Of a stretch of DNA of 64,000 bases, positions 28,955-39,574 are shown piece after piece. The translations under genes were made by a program, and so were the position numbers. The DNA lies in the NCBI GenBank assembly GCA_016744995.1, contig JADGDG010000004.1, forward strand, positions 186,001 to 250,000, written 5' to 3'. The DNA comes from Gammaproteobacteria bacterium (lineage in GTDB: Bacteria > Pseudomonadota > Gammaproteobacteria > GRL18). The first letter of the stretch is position 1. Every line of letters starts with the position of its first letter. The notes under the pieces were generated by a model that saw only the letters and a program-made list of their open reading frames with translations, had not been told where the DNA came from and did not search any database.

Positions 28955-29335
28955 ATGGAAGCAGTACTACTGGCAGTTCACATTGTCATTGCAATTACAT
29001 TAATTGGATTGATCCTCATTCAGCAGGGCAAAGGTGCTGATGCCGGTGCTGCTTTTGGTGGCGGTGGTGGCAGCGGCGGTGCTTCTGCAACTGTTTTTGG
29101 CAGTCAGGGGTCAGGTAATTTTCTGACCAAAACAACAGCATTTCTTGCTACTGCTTTTTTTGTCACCAGTTTGTTTTTATCTTATTTATCCGGACAGGTT
29201 TCAGCAGGCCGTTCAGAAGCAGTTGATGCCCTTAACCGGGTAGAGCAAATTCAATCTGAAGATAAACCAGCCTTACCTGTAGGCGAAAATGCACCGGCAA
29301 CAACAACAGATAAACCGACATTACCTGCAGAGTAA
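28955..29335 (+). CDS. secG: Protein-export membrane protein SecG
   Basis: SecG is the small auxiliary subunit of the SecYEG translocon. The 126-residue protein has two helices (about residues 2-22 and 55-75) separated by the typical loop ILIQQGKGADAGAAFGGGGGSGGASATVFGSQGSGNFLTKTTA. The C-terminal 40 residues are hydrophilic. The tRNA-Leu gene follows 22 bases later, as in E. coli. Confidence 0.95.
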   Translation: MEAVLLAVHIVIAITLIGLILIQQGKGADAGAAFGGGGGSGGASATVFGSQGSGNFLTKTTAFLATAFFVTSLFLSYLSGQVSAGRSEAVDALNRVEQIQSEDKPALPVGENAPATTTDKPTLPAE

Positions 29336-29357
29336 ATTTTCTGCTAAACAAGATTAT

Positions 29358-29443
29358 GCCGATGTGGTGAAATTGGTAGACACGCTACCTTGAGGGGGTA
29401 GTGGCTCATGGCTGTGCCGGTTCGACTCCGGCCATCGGCACCA
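29358..29443 (+). tRNA. tRNA-Leu (anticodon GAG)
   Basis: An 86-nt class II tRNA. The acceptor GCCGATG pairs with CATCGGC, and the anticodon loop TTGAGGG sits between CTACC and GGTAG, giving GAG. A variable arm (TGGCTCATGGCTG) and the T arm GCCGG-TTCGACT-CCGGC follow, and CCA is encoded. The same Leu isoacceptor lies next to secG in E. coli (leuU). Confidence 0.96.
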
Positions 29444-29790
29444 AATTTAGATCATTATTACAACTTTGTCTGGAATTATTTTTTTCAATTCGGCAAAGTT
29501 GATTAATAAAATTTTGTATACAAATTGAGAAAGCTCCGAAGAAGAGTTGAAATTATAAAATGAAAAAGCTGGCACAAAGAGCTTTTCATGATGTTGAATA
29601 TGGTTTAAAGTATTATGCTTCTCTAATTCATAATAGTTAACTTAATCGACATAACTAGAAGTATAATTAATACAAATTCTGAGTTTGCAGATCTAACGCT
29701 GCAGACTAAAATTATAAACACATAAATATTAGTGTCTGGTTTCTTCTGCGATAGTCGTATGAGACATTAGATTAAGTAAGGAGCGCTAAT
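29444..29790 (+). other. Noncoding interval before the nuo operon
   Basis: No gene is visible. The stretch is AT-rich and presumably contains the nuo promoter; no single strong -35/-10 pair stands out to me. AAGGAGCG, six bases before the nuoA ATG, is the ribosome binding site. No obvious terminator follows the tRNA. Confidence 0.5.
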
Positions 29791-30147
29791 ATGCTTGAAA
29801 ACTATCTTCCCGTATTGATTTTTATGGGGGTAGGTCTCCTGGTCGGAATCGGGATGACAGCAATGGGTCTTATTTTGTCCCCGCATAGACCTGATCGTGA
29901 AAAAAACTCACCCTATGAGTGTGGCTTTGAAGCATTTGAAGACGCCCGCCTGAAATTTGATATTCGCTACTATCTGGTCGCTATTCTTTTTATTATCTTT
30001 GACTTAGAAATTGCATTTCTTTTCCCATGGGCTGTTGTATTAGATTCAATTGGTACTTTTGGACTGATTGCTATGGCGATTTTTCTGGGATTATTAGTAG
30101 TTGGTTTTATCTACGAGTGGAAAAAAGGTGCACTTGAATGGGAATAG
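29791..30147 (+). CDS. nuoA: NADH-quinone oxidoreductase subunit A
   Basis: This is a small membrane-arm subunit of complex I, 118 residues with three helices (about 8-28, 62-82 and 87-107). The loop [44 protein letters not shown] is the family signature. It contains the conserved Cys and acidic residues near the quinone cavity. It overlaps nuoB by 10 bases, indicating translational coupling, and is the first gene of the nuoA-N operon. Confidence 0.98.
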   Translation: MLENYLPVLIFMGVGLLVGIGMTAMGLILSPHRPDREKNSPYECGFEAFEDARLKFDIRYYLVAILFIIFDLEIAFLFPWAVVLDSIGTFGLIAMAIFLGLLVVGFIYEWKKGALEWE

Positions 30148-30614
30148 AGGGCGTTTTAGAAGAAGGTCTTATCACAACAACCGCTGATAAGCTGATTAAC
30201 TGGGCAAGAACTGGATCTATGTGGCCAATGACTTTTGGTCTGGCCTGTTGTGCTGTGGAAATGATGCAGGCAGGAGCCTCTCGTTATGACCTTGACCGAT
30301 TTGGTATCGTATTTCGGCCCAGCCCGCGACAGTCTGATGTGATGATTGTTGCCGGAACTCTGGTTAATAAAATGGCCCCTGCATTACGTAAAGTCTATGA
30401 TCAAATGGCAGAACCACGCTGGGTGATTTCCATGGGCTCCTGTGCTAATGGCGGTGGCTATTATCATTATTCCTACGCAGTTGTCCGAGGATGTGACCGA
30501 GTGGTTCCCGTTGATATTTACGTGCCGGGATGTCCGCCGACAGCGGAAGCACTATTGTACGGAATTCTTCAGTTACAGAATAAAATTAAACGCACTAATA
30601 CTATTGCACGCTAG
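30138..30614 (+). CDS. nuoB: NADH-quinone oxidoreductase subunit B
   Basis: NuoB holds iron-sulfur cluster N2, the last electron carrier before quinone. The 158-residue protein shows the ligands: the CC pair in [12 protein letters not shown], then [16 protein letters not shown] and [17 protein letters not shown]. Length is normal. Its stop codon lies in the first unit of a 15-bp tandem repeat array that continues toward nuoC. Confidence 0.98.
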   Translation: MGIEGVLEEGLITTTADKLINWARTGSMWPMTFGLACCAVEMMQAGASRYDLDRFGIVFRPSPRQSDVMIVAGTLVNKMAPALRKVYDQMAEPRWVISMGSCANGGGYYHYSYAVVRGCDRVVPVDIYVPGCPPTAEALLYGILQLQNKIKRTNTIAR

Positions 30615-30665
30615 AAGAATGCACGCTAAAAAAATACACGCTAAAAGAATACACCATAAGAGAAC
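30606..30665 (+). repeat. 15-bp tandem repeats between nuoB and nuoC
   Basis: Four contiguous 15-bp units (GCACGCTAGAAGAAT, GCACGCTAAAAAAAT, ACACGCTAAAAGAAT and a decayed ACACCATAAGAGAAC) fill the gap. The first unit includes the nuoB stop. The unit length is a multiple of three, so stop-codon loss would lengthen NuoB without a frameshift. Probably slippage-derived; an effect on nuoC translation is possible but untested. Confidence 0.85.
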
Positions 30666-30672
30666 AAGCTGA

Positions 30673-31338
30673 ATGTCGCAATATTACTCTGAACTCTCTG
30701 GCAAAGTTACTGCTGCTCTTGCTCAAGTTGAAGCAGTCGAAGCGGTAGTTGCCCATGGCGAACTCACTATTGAAGTAAGCAAAGAGAAGCTGATTCAAAT
30801 TTGTCAAATTTTACGAGATAATCAAGATCTGGCCTTTGATACCGTCATTGATGTTTGCGGTGTGGATTATAGTACTTATGGTCAGGCCGGAGGCAAAACT
30901 GCAAAGACGTCTAAAGATTGTAAAGCACGCTATGCTTCTGTGTACCACCTGCTATCAGTAAAAAATAATCATCGAATTCGTGTCAGGACATGGCTGGATG
31001 ATGATTTTCCAATGGTTGACTCGGTTGTTCCTCTATGGAGTGGTGCTAACTGGTTTGAACGTGAATCATTTGACCTGGTCGGAATTCTCTATTCCGGTCA
31101 TCCTGACTTACGCCGTATTTTAACTGATTATGGTTTTATTGGTCATCCCTTACGTAAAGATTTTCCTGTCGTTGGTCAGGTTGAAATGCGCTACGATGCT
31201 AACAAGCAGCGTGTTATTTATGAACCGGTTACTTTAGAAGAACGAGTGAATATTCCAAGGATCATTAGAGACGACAACCGCTATGCTGAGCGCATGCAAA
31301 AGAAACAAAGCAGTGATCAGAAAGAGGAAAGTGCTTAA
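30673..31338 (+). CDS. nuoC: NADH-quinone oxidoreductase subunit C
   Basis: A peripheral-arm subunit (30-kDa type), 221 residues, separate from NuoD. The signature [39 protein letters not shown] lies near residue 150. [19 protein letters not shown] precedes it. The C terminus is charged. The stop codon overlaps the nuoD ATG by one base (TAATG). Confidence 0.97.
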   Translation: MSQYYSELSGKVTAALAQVEAVEAVVAHGELTIEVSKEKLIQICQILRDNQDLAFDTVIDVCGVDYSTYGQAGGKTAKTSKDCKARYASVYHLLSVKNNHRIRVRTWLDDDFPMVDSVVPLWSGANWFERESFDLVGILYSGHPDLRRILTDYGFIGHPLRKDFPVVGQVEMRYDANKQRVIYEPVTLEERVNIPRIIRDDNRYAERMQKKQSSDQKEESA

Positions 31339-32591
31339 TGTCAGAAATTCAGAATTACACACTTAACTTTGGTCCACAACACCCTGCAGCACATGGTGTT
31401 TTGCGTCTGATATTAGAACTTGATGGTGAAGTTATTCAAAGAGCTGATCCTCATGTAGGCTTACTGCATCGTGGTACTGAAAAATTAGCAGAAAGCCGTA
31501 TCTATAATCAAAGTATCGGTTACATGGATAGACTGGACTACGTGTCCATGATGTGTAACGAGCATGCCTACTGTATGGCAATTGAAAAATTACTGGAAAT
31601 TGAAGTGCCAGAACGTGCACAATATATTCGTGTAATGTTCGATGAAATTACTCGTATCCTGAACCACCTGATGTGGCTCGGTACTCATGCTCTGGACGTG
31701 GGCGCGATGACCATGTTTCTATACTGCTTCCGGGAACGGGAAGATCTGATGGATGCCTATGAGGCAGTCTCAGGTGCCCGTATGCACGCCAGTTATTATC
31801 GTCCAGGTGGTGTTTATCGCGACTTGCCCGATAGTATGCCGCAATATGAAGCTTCACAATGGCATTCTCAGTCTGAAGTTGATGAACAAAATACCAACCG
31901 TCAGGGGTCATTACTGGACTTTTTAAAAGATTTTACTGATCGTTTTGAAGGTTATGTAGACGAGTATGAAACACTTCTGACCAACAATCGGATCTGGAAA
32001 CAAAGAACTGTTGACATTGGTTGTGTCAGCGCAGAAGAAGCAAAAGATTTAGGCTTTACCGGGCCTATGTTACGCGGTTCAGGTGTGGCATGGGATTTGA
32101 GAAAAATGGAACCTTACGAAGTATACGATAAACTTGATTTTGACATTCCAGTCGGAACCAATGGAGATTGTTACGATCGTTACCTGGTTCGAATTGAAGA
32201 AATGCGTCAATCAAATCGTATTATTATTCAGTGTATTGACTGGTTAAATAATAATCAGGGCCCTGTTATGCATGATGATCATAAAATCACAATGCCTGAC
32301 CGTGTGGATATGAAAAATGATATGGAAGGCTTGATTCATCACTTTAAACACTTTACTGAAGGTTATGGTGTACCAGAAGGTGAGGCCTATAGTCCGGTTG
32401 AGCATCCTAAGGGTGAGTTTGGCACATATATCGTTTCAGATGGAGCCAATAAACCTTATCGATTAAAAATAAGAGCTCCAGGTTTTGCGCATCTTGCCGC
32501 GATAAACTTTATGACTGAGGGACATATGCTTGCAGATGTTGTTACAGTTATTGGTACCATGGATATTGTTTTCGGAGAGATTGACAGATAA
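31338..32591 (+). CDS. nuoD: NADH-quinone oxidoreductase subunit D
   Basis: NuoD (49-kDa type) lines the quinone-binding pocket. The 417-residue protein begins [25 protein letters not shown] with the conserved GPQHPAAHG motif near residue 12; [16 protein letters not shown] follows. The C terminus [23 protein letters not shown] is also family-typical. Its stop shares a base with the nuoE start. Confidence 0.98.
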   Translation: MSEIQNYTLNFGPQHPAAHGVLRLILELDGEVIQRADPHVGLLHRGTEKLAESRIYNQSIGYMDRLDYVSMMCNEHAYCMAIEKLLEIEVPERAQYIRVMFDEITRILNHLMWLGTHALDVGAMTMFLYCFREREDLMDAYEAVSGARMHASYYRPGGVYRDLPDSMPQYEASQWHSQSEVDEQNTNRQGSLLDFLKDFTDRFEGYVDEYETLLTNNRIWKQRTVDIGCVSAEEAKDLGFTGPMLRGSGVAWDLRKMEPYEVYDKLDFDIPVGTNGDCYDRYLVRIEEMRQSNRIIIQCIDWLNNNQGPVMHDDHKITMPDRVDMKNDMEGLIHHFKHFTEGYGVPEGEAYSPVEHPKGEFGTYIVSDGANKPYRLKIRAPGFAHLAAINFMTEGHMLADVVTVIGTMDIVFGEIDR

Positions 32592-33085
32592 TGAAAGAGG
32601 CGAATAACGAACTGATAAATGCATCATCACGAGAAGAAATTGATCTCTGGGTAGCAAAATATCCGGCTGATCAAAAACAGTCAGCGGTTATGTCTGCTCT
32701 GCGAATTGTTCAAGATCAAAATGGTGGTTGGTTAACCACTGAATCAATGGATGCAGTGGCACTTTATCTTGATATGGATAAAATTCACGTTTACGAAGTG
32801 GCTACTTTTTATTCCATGTACGAACACAAACCAGTAGGCAAACATAAAGTCTGTGTCTGTACCAATATCGCCTGTATGACATGTGGTTCGGGCAAAATTG
32901 TTGATCACCTGGAAGAAAAATTAAATATCAAACTGGGTGAAACAACCGATGATAATCGTATCACCCTGAAAGAAGTTGAATGTCTTGGCGCTTGTTCTGG
33001 TGCACCAATGCTGCAAATTGGCGAGCACTATTATGAAAACCTGGATGCCGAAAAAATTGATGCAATTTTAGACGGTCTGGAATAA
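32591..33085 (+). CDS. nuoE: NADH-quinone oxidoreductase subunit E
   Basis: NuoE (24-kDa type) carries the [2Fe-2S] cluster N1a. The 164-residue protein shows thioredoxin-like ligands: CTNIACMTCGS near residue 95 and the later CLGACSGAPMLQIG near 137. VATFYSMYEHKPVGKHKV precedes them. It is translationally coupled to nuoD. Confidence 0.97.
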   Translation: MKEANNELINASSREEIDLWVAKYPADQKQSAVMSALRIVQDQNGGWLTTESMDAVALYLDMDKIHVYEVATFYSMYEHKPVGKHKVCVCTNIACMTCGSGKIVDHLEEKLNIKLGETTDDNRITLKEVECLGACSGAPMLQIGEHYYENLDAEKIDAILDGLE

Positions 33086-33122
33086 AACTATAGCTTGAAG
33101 AAAGTAGCAAGCGGAGTATTGA

Positions 33123-34403
33123 ATGACAAACGAAGTTTGTTTTAGAACATTACATCTTGATGAACCATGGTCACTGGAATCTTATCTGAGTGTCGGCGGT
33201 TATGAATCACTGAAAAAAATTCTGACGGAGAAGATCCCGGCAGAAGATATCATTGAAGAAGTCAAAACCTCAGCTCTGAGAGGTCGTGGCGGTGCTGGAT
33301 TTCCAACCGGACTGAAGTGGAGTTTTATGCCTCGTCAGTCTAAAGGTCAAAAATATATTGTTTGTAATTCAGATGAAGGTGAGCCGGGTACCTGTAAGGA
33401 TCGTGACATACTGCGCTATAACCCTCACCAATTAATTGAAGGCATGGCAATTGCCGGTTATTGTATTGGTGCCGATACGGGGTATAACTATATTCGTGGT
33501 GAGTTTTGGGAACCATTTTCACGTTTTGATAATGCTTTGAAAGAAGCACGTGAGGCCGGTTATTTAGGTGAAAAGCTTTTCGGTTCAGATTTTAATTTTG
33601 ATGCCCATGCCCATCTTGGCGGTGGTGCTTACATCTGTGGTGAAGAAACCGCGTTACTTGAGTCAATTGAAGGTAAAAAAGGACAACCACGCTTTAAACC
33701 GCCGTTTCCTGCCAGCTTTGGGCTTTATGGAAAACCAACTACCATTAACAACACAGAAACACTGGCATCAATACCAGTTATTGTTGAGAAAGGCGGGCAG
33801 TGGTTTTTAGAACATGGCAAGCCTAATAACGGCGGCACAAAAATATTTTCAGTGTCTGGTAATGTTAAAAAACCAGGAAACTATGAAATTGACATGGGCA
33901 CGCCTTTTTCAGAGCTGTTGGAAATGTGCGGTGGTATGAAAGACGGCTACAAATTAAAAGCAGTCATCCCGGGGGGCAGTTCATCGCCGGTTATTCCTGG
34001 CGATTTAATGATGGATGTTCCCATGGATTATGACGGTATCCGGGAAGCAGGCTCAATGCTGGGTTCCGGGGCAGTTATTATTCTGGATGATCAAGTGTGT
34101 ATGGTTAATGCTCTGGCACGGCTGTCTCACTTTTATCATGAAGAATCCTGTGGTCAGTGTACACCATGTCGTGAAGGTACAGGCTGGTTATCAAGAGTGA
34201 TGCATCGTATCGAACACGGACATGGTAAACAGGAAGATATTGACTTATTAGACAAAGTTGCTGGTAACATTATGGGACGCACTATTTGTGCCCTGGGTGA
34301 AGCAGCCTCTATGCCGGTTAAAGGTTTTCTTAAGCATTATCGTGATGAATTTCAATATCATATTGATCACAAAAAATGTATGGTCGGACCAGGCAGTCAG
34401 TAA
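33123..34403 (+). CDS. nuoF: NADH-quinone oxidoreductase subunit F
   Basis: NuoF (51-kDa type) binds NADH and FMN and holds cluster N3. The 426-residue protein has the nucleotide motif [21 protein letters not shown] near residue 50, [15 protein letters not shown], the FMN motif [10 protein letters not shown]-like [13 protein letters not shown], and the [4Fe-4S] ligands [13 protein letters not shown] near 345 with a fourth Cys in [11 protein letters not shown]. Confidence 0.98.
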   Translation: MTNEVCFRTLHLDEPWSLESYLSVGGYESLKKILTEKIPAEDIIEEVKTSALRGRGGAGFPTGLKWSFMPRQSKGQKYIVCNSDEGEPGTCKDRDILRYNPHQLIEGMAIAGYCIGADTGYNYIRGEFWEPFSRFDNALKEAREAGYLGEKLFGSDFNFDAHAHLGGGAYICGEETALLESIEGKKGQPRFKPPFPASFGLYGKPTTINNTETLASIPVIVEKGGQWFLEHGKPNNGGTKIFSVSGNVKKPGNYEIDMGTPFSELLEMCGGMKDGYKLKAVIPGGSSSPVIPGDLMMDVPMDYDGIREAGSMLGSGAVIILDDQVCMVNALARLSHFYHEESCGQCTPCREGTGWLSRVMHRIEHGHGKQEDIDLLDKVAGNIMGRTICALGEAASMPVKGFLKHYRDEFQYHIDHKKCMVGPGSQ

Positions 34404-34414
34404 TTATTTTTACT

Positions 34415-34450
34415 CTCTCCTTTGCTCTTAGTCAAAAGAGGAAGGGAGAG
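34415..34450 (+). other. Hairpin between nuoF and nuoG
   Basis: CTCTCCTTT pairs with AAGGGAGAG (9 bp including one G-U) around an 18-nt loop in the only sizeable gap of the front half of the operon. There is no T-run after it, so a stabilising or processing hairpin is more likely than a terminator. Confidence 0.5.
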
Positions 34451-34536
34451 GCTAAAGCTAAACAAATAAATTTAACTAATACTCTTTCTTTACTTCAACA
34501 GGTAAGAGACAAGAGATGGATTTACGAGTATTTAAT

Positions 34537-36903
34537 ATGGTAACTATTGAAATTAACGGTATAAAAGTCGAAGCCGAGCAGGGGCAGATGCTTATTGAAG
34601 CCGCTGATAACGCTAATATTACTATACCTCGTTTTTGCTATCATAAAAACTTATCCATTTCAGCAAACTGCCGTATGTGTCTGGTTGAAGTGGAAAAAGC
34701 ACCCAAACCTATTCCAGCTTGTGCCACACCAGTGACAGATGGGATGGTGGTTAATACAAAATCCACTAAAGCTTTAGCAGCACAGAAAGCCGTTATGGAG
34801 TTTTTACTCATCAATCATCCATTGGATTGTCCTGTTTGCGATCAGGGTGGTGAGTGTGAGTTGCAGGAATTTTCCATTGGTTATGGTGGTGATAATTCTG
34901 AATACGCCGAAATTAAACGCGTTGTAAAAGACAAAAACATCGGCCCGCTGATTGAGACTGAGCTTACCCGCTGTATACACTGTACTCGCTGTGTTCGTTT
35001 TGGTCAGGAAATTGCCGGAATGCGTGAAATGGGAGCAACGGGTCGTGGTGACTGGATGGAGATTGGCACCTACATTGAGAAAAGTGTTGATTCAGAACTT
35101 TCAGGCAACATAATTGACCTCTGTCCAGTTGGTGCATTAACTTCTAAGGTTTCTCGTTTTTCTTATCGTGTTTGGGAATTAACCAGCAATGACAGTATTG
35201 GCACACATGACTGTATTGGTTCAAACTGCAATGTGCAGACCAAAGACGGACAGATTAAACGTGTTATTGCTCGTGAAAATGAAACCATTAACGATGACTG
35301 GATTTCTGACCGGGATCGATACAGTTTTGAAGCTTTAAGCAGTGATGAACGTTTAACTAAACCTCTCATCAAAAAAGATGATGAATGGACTGAAGCCAGT
35401 TGGGATGATGCTTTGCAGTTTGCAGTTAATGGTCTGAAAGCCATTGACGATAAAACTCAAATCGGCAGCATTTGCTCTCCCTCTGTCAGTACTGAAGAAA
35501 TGTATCTTTTGCAAAAACTGATGCGTGGTATCGGTAGTCATAATATTGACCATCGCTTACGTCAAACTGATTTCAGCGCACAGATGGATGATCCTAAATT
35601 CCCTGGTTTGGGAATGAACGTTGCAGAAATTGCTGATCAGCAGGCAGTATTATTAATTGCTTCAAATGTCCGAAAAGAACAGCCTATTATGGGACATCAA
35701 CTGAGACAGGCCCACCTCAATGGCGCTAAGATTTCACTAGTCAACTCAGTCCAATATGATTTTATTTTCGATGTCGCACAAGAGTTTATCGTTGCACCGT
35801 CACAAATCTTTAAAGAGCTTAAAGTTCTTGCTAAAGCCGCACTGGAAAAATCCTCTGCTGATGCACCGGATGGTCTGGCGGCACTTGTTTCCTCAGTCAA
35901 AATCACCGATGTACATAAAGCCTGCATTGAACAATTATCAGATGCTGAAAAATCAGTTGTCATGCTGGGGACTATTGCCCAGTCTATGCCGAACTATGGC
36001 GCTATACGTATGCTTGCTGCATTCATTTCTGATACGACTCAATCCACGCTGAGCTATCTGACACCTGGTGCCAATACGAGCGGTGCCTATTTGTCTGGGC
36101 TTTTACCTTATAGGGATGCACAGGGTACAAGCACTGCAGGACTTGATACACAGGCAATGCTGGCAGCAGAACTTAAAGGTTATATTCTTTACGGTATTGA
36201 AGCCGATCACGATTTAGAAAATCCGGTACAGGCGAACAAAGCACTGCAAAATGCTGATTTTGTTATTTCTATGACATCCTATGTGACCGATGCTATCAAG
36301 GCAAAGGCAAATGTTATCCTGCCCATTGCTGCTGTGGTTGAGGCTTCAGGTACGCTTATTAATGTTGACGGCACTCTGCAAAATTTTTCTGCGGCAAGTA
36401 AAGCAGCAGGTATGTCTAAGCCAGGCTGGAAAGTATTACGTGTCATGGGCAACTTATTTAATATTGATGGTTTTGAACACCAGAGTTCAGCCGATGTTAT
36501 GGATGAATTTAAATCAAATATAGGGCTGCAAAGCGAACATGCTGAAAGCAGCAAAGTGAGCAACAAATTAGAATGGAACTGCCCTGAGAATATCAGTGCA
36601 CAGAGTTCAGGCATTCAAAGAATTGCTGAGTTAGCCATTTATAGAACTGATGCTATCACTCGCAGAGCATCTGCCCTACAGCAGACTCAGGATGCTCAAG
36701 TTGACTTTGCAAAAATAAATTCGACGCTTGCGAAAAAACTCAAACTTGAAGATGGTCAGAAAGTGACTGCAAAACAAGGAGAGAATAGCAGCGATATCAT
36801 TATCAGTATTGATGATAAAATTGCTGATAATTGTGTTTATCTGCCGGCAGGTATTGCTGCGGCATCATCACTGGGTGGTGGATTTGATAACATTGAGTTT
36901 TAA
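34537..36903 (+). CDS. nuoG: NADH-quinone oxidoreductase subunit G
   Basis: NuoG (75-kDa type) carries several Fe-S clusters. From this ATG it is 788 residues and begins MVTIEINGIKVEAEQ, as family members do; an ATG 21 bases upstream is an alternative. The N-terminal [2Fe-2S] site (CYHKNL...NCRMCLVEV), the His-Cys site (HPLDCPVCDQGGECELQ), the [4Fe-4S] site (CIHCTRCVRF...CPVGAL) and a molybdopterin-oxidoreductase-like C-terminal body follow. The C-terminal third is the least conserved part. Confidence 0.96.
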   Translation: MVTIEINGIKVEAEQGQMLIEAADNANITIPRFCYHKNLSISANCRMCLVEVEKAPKPIPACATPVTDGMVVNTKSTKALAAQKAVMEFLLINHPLDCPVCDQGGECELQEFSIGYGGDNSEYAEIKRVVKDKNIGPLIETELTRCIHCTRCVRFGQEIAGMREMGATGRGDWMEIGTYIEKSVDSELSGNIIDLCPVGALTSKVSRFSYRVWELTSNDSIGTHDCIGSNCNVQTKDGQIKRVIARENETINDDWISDRDRYSFEALSSDERLTKPLIKKDDEWTEASWDDALQFAVNGLKAIDDKTQIGSICSPSVSTEEMYLLQKLMRGIGSHNIDHRLRQTDFSAQMDDPKFPGLGMNVAEIADQQAVLLIASNVRKEQPIMGHQLRQAHLNGAKISLVNSVQYDFIFDVAQEFIVAPSQIFKELKVLAKAALEKSSADAPDGLAALVSSVKITDVHKACIEQLSDAEKSVVMLGTIAQSMPNYGAIRMLAAFISDTTQSTLSYLTPGANTSGAYLSGLLPYRDAQGTSTAGLDTQAMLAAELKGYILYGIEADHDLENPVQANKALQNADFVISMTSYVTDAIKAKANVILPIAAVVEASGTLINVDGTLQNFSAASKAAGMSKPGWKVLRVMGNLFNIDGFEHQSSADVMDEFKSNIGLQSEHAESSKVSNKLEWNCPENISAQSSGIQRIAELAIYRTDAITRRASALQQTQDAQVDFAKINSTLAKKLKLEDGQKVTAKQGENSSDIIISIDDKIADNCVYLPAGIAAASSLGGGFDNIEF

Positions 36904-36958
36904 TCTGAACATTAATCGCATTAGCGTTACAAATGAAGCTGAATAGGCGGAGCAAATT

Positions 36959-38014
36959 TTGTTAGACCTGATTTTATCCATATACGAAATACCGGTTATA
37001 AATATACTCGTTAAGATCGTTGCGATCCTGGTGCCGTTATTATTGACCGTTGCTTATTTCACTTATATTGAACGAAAAGTAATTGGTTATATGCAGGTTC
37101 GTATCGGGCCAAACCGAGTTGGGCCAAGAGGCTGGTTACAGCCCATTGCAGATGCAATGAAGCTTATGTTCAAAGAAATTATTTTTCCATCTGGCGCTAA
37201 TAGAGTGCTGTTTATTATTGCACCTACAATTGCTATCTCAACTGCTCTGGCAGCATGGGCTGTGGTGCCTTTTGGTGCCGAAATGGTACTCGCTGATATT
37301 AATGTTGCTCTTCTTTATATACTGGCAATGACTTCGATTGGTGTTTATGGTGTTATTCTGGCGGGTTGGTCATCTAACTCCAAGTACGCCATTATGAGTA
37401 CTCTGAGAACTGCGGCACAGGTTGTCTCCTATGAAATTGCAATGGGTTTTGCATTAGTTGGCGTCGTTATGGCAGCAAGAAGCCTAAACATCGGCGATAT
37501 TGTTCAAGGACAAAGTGGCAGTGGTATTCTTGGCTGGTATATGTGGCCCTTATTACCTCTCTTTGTGATTTATTTTGTTTCCGGAGTTGCCGAAACCAAT
37601 CGTGCACCATTTGACGTGGCTGAAGGTGAGTCAGAAATCGTGGCAGGTTTCCACGTAGAATATTCAGGCATTTTATTTGCTATTTTCTTCCTGGCTGAAT
37701 ATGCCAACATGATTCTGATTTCAGTTATGGCGGCACTGCTCTTTATGGGCGGCTGGTTATCACCATTTGCCGATGTCAGCTTTTTAGGCTTAGGTTCCAG
37801 CTTTCTTGCAGGCTCCAGCATCATCTGGTTAATCAGTAAAACCGTTATATTTATGTTTTTGTTCCTCTGGTTCAGAGCAACATTCCCTCGCTATCGTTAT
37901 GATCAGATCATGCGTTTAGGTTGGAAAGTCTTTATTCCGATCACAATTGTCTGGATTTATGTGGTTGGTATTATGTATTACGCAGAATTAGCCCCCTGGT
38001 TCATCAAAGGATAA
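36959..38014 (+). CDS. nuoH: NADH-quinone oxidoreductase subunit H
   Basis: NuoH links the hydrophilic and membrane arms at the quinone site. The 351-residue protein has about eight helices and the signatures [36 protein letters not shown] and [32 protein letters not shown]. The TTG start is supported by GGCGGAG about eight bases upstream. Confidence 0.98.
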   Translation: MLDLILSIYEIPVINILVKIVAILVPLLLTVAYFTYIERKVIGYMQVRIGPNRVGPRGWLQPIADAMKLMFKEIIFPSGANRVLFIIAPTIAISTALAAWAVVPFGAEMVLADINVALLYILAMTSIGVYGVILAGWSSNSKYAIMSTLRTAAQVVSYEIAMGFALVGVVMAARSLNIGDIVQGQSGSGILGWYMWPLLPLFVIYFVSGVAETNRAPFDVAEGESEIVAGFHVEYSGILFAIFFLAEYANMILISVMAALLFMGGWLSPFADVSFLGLGSSFLAGSSIIWLISKTVIFMFLFLWFRATFPRYRYDQIMRLGWKVFIPITIVWIYVVGIMYYAELAPWFIKG

Positions 38015-38079
38015 GACATGCAAAAATTGATACAAACTCTTATGCAAAAGAAATTGATGGCTAGTGTGAGGAGTACTTT

Positions 38080-38568
38080 TTGAAATATTTGACTCAGTTT
38101 TTTAACAGCCTGTTTCTGGCAGAGCTATTTAAAGGTCTAGGTATCACTGGGCGTTATTTCTTTAAGAAAAAGATAACGGTTCAGTATCCTGAAGAGAAGA
38201 CTCCTCAGTCATTCCGTTTTAGAGGATTGCATGCACAACGCCGCTATGCTAATGGTGAAGAGCGTTGTATTGCCTGTAAATTGTGTGAAGCCATTTGTCC
38301 TGCTCTGGCAATTTCTATCGAGTCAGAAGAACGTGAAGATGGTACCCGTCGGACAAAGAGTTATGATATTGATCTGACTAAATGTATTTTTTGTGGTTTC
38401 TGCGAAGAATCCTGTCCAGTGGATTCAATCGTGGAGACTCGCATATTTGAATACCATGGTGAAGAAAAAAGCGATTTGTATATGACCAAAGAGAAATTAT
38501 TAGCGGTTGGAGACAAATACGAAAAACAGATAGCGGCGGATAGGGCAGAAGATGCCTCATATCGATAA
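38080..38568 (+). CDS. nuoI: NADH-quinone oxidoreductase subunit I
   Basis: NuoI carries the two [4Fe-4S] clusters N6a and N6b that lead to NuoB. The 162-residue protein shows both motifs, [12 protein letters not shown] near residue 66 and [12 protein letters not shown] near 105, with PVDSIVET after the second. TTG start; GAGGAG lies upstream at normal spacing. Confidence 0.97.
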   Translation: MKYLTQFFNSLFLAELFKGLGITGRYFFKKKITVQYPEEKTPQSFRFRGLHAQRRYANGEERCIACKLCEAICPALAISIESEEREDGTRRTKSYDIDLTKCIFCGFCEESCPVDSIVETRIFEYHGEEKSDLYMTKEKLLAVGDKYEKQIAADRAEDASYR

Positions 38569-38653
38569 GTTTAACTTCCCCCTTTATTTCTCAAATATGA
38601 GTAGGGGATTGACGGGTTTGAATATAACCAGCCCAGGTAATTTGGAATAGTTT

Positions 38654-39262
38654 ATGGAAACAATCCTTTTTTATTTTTTTTCAGCCTTTATGGTGCTTTC
38701 AGCCTTAATGGTTATTACTGTTCATAATCCGGTTCGAGCTGCTTTTTTTCTGGTGCTGACATTTTTTGCCTCGGCAGTGGTGTGGCTGCTTCTGGAAGCT
38801 GAATTTCTGGCTGTTATTCTGATCATTGTTTATGTCGGTGCGGTGATGGTGCTTTTCTTATTTGTGGTGATGATGCTGGATATCAATATTACTGAGCTAA
38901 AAGCAGGCTTTGTGAAAAACTTGCCACTTGCTATAGCTGTTGCACTTGTCATGTTTGGTACAATTTACTATGTTGTCGGCGGCGATCAGTTTGGTATAGA
39001 ACACTTTGCAACACCTGATAGACATGCAGCAGATTATAGTAATATTGCAGAACTGGGGAAACTTCTGTACACAGAATATGTTTTTGCTTTTGAAATTGCT
39101 GCGGTTATTCTGCTGGTGGGTATTGTTGCTGCGATTAGCCTGACACTAAGGCGTCGTCCTAATACCAGACATCAGAAAATTGAAGATCAAATTGCCGTTA
39201 AAAGTGAAGATCGTTTACGCGTCGTAGAAGTGGCGCCCCATGCCAGAAAAGGGGAGAGATAA
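38654..39262 (+). CDS. nuoJ: NADH-quinone oxidoreductase subunit J
   Basis: This membrane subunit of 202 residues has five predicted helices and the conserved segment [54 protein letters not shown]. The bulge-prone helix 3 there takes part in coupling. A hydrophilic basic tail follows helix 5. It lies two bases ahead of nuoK. A G/C-rich short hairpin (TCCCC...GGGGA) sits in the gap after nuoI. Confidence 0.96.
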   Translation: METILFYFFSAFMVLSALMVITVHNPVRAAFFLVLTFFASAVVWLLLEAEFLAVILIIVYVGAVMVLFLFVVMMLDINITELKAGFVKNLPLAIAVALVMFGTIYYVVGGDQFGIEHFATPDRHAADYSNIAELGKLLYTEYVFAFEIAAVILLVGIVAAISLTLRRRPNTRHQKIEDQIAVKSEDRLRVVEVAPHARKGER

Positions 39263-39264
39263 TA

Positions 39265-39570
39265 ATGCTGACTTTAACTCATTATTTAATTCTTAGTGCC
39301 ATCGTTTTTTCCATCAGTCTTGCGGGCGTTTTTATTAATCGTAAAAACATCATTATTTTATTAATGTGTGTCGAGTTAATGCTTCTTGCAGTAAATACCA
39401 ATTTTATTGCTTTTTCCTATTATCTGAATGACACCGCAGGACAAGTATTTGTTTTCTTTATTCTCACAGTTGCTGCAGCCGAAGCTGCAATTGGCTTAGC
39501 AATTTTGGTCGTATTGTTTAGAAATAAACGCACGATTAATGTTGAAGATCTTGATACATTGAAAGGTTGA
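39265..39570 (+). CDS. nuoK: NADH-quinone oxidoreductase subunit K
   Basis: A 101-residue, three-helix membrane subunit. It carries the conserved Glu residues of the proton path: [23 protein letters not shown] (Glu near 36) and [18 protein letters not shown] (Glu near 72). It is tightly packed between nuoJ and nuoL. Confidence 0.97.
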   Translation: MLTLTHYLILSAIVFSISLAGVFINRKNIIILLMCVELMLLAVNTNFIAFSYYLNDTAGQVFVFFILTVAAAEAAIGLAILVVLFRNKRTINVEDLDTLKG

Positions 39571-39574
39571 ACCA

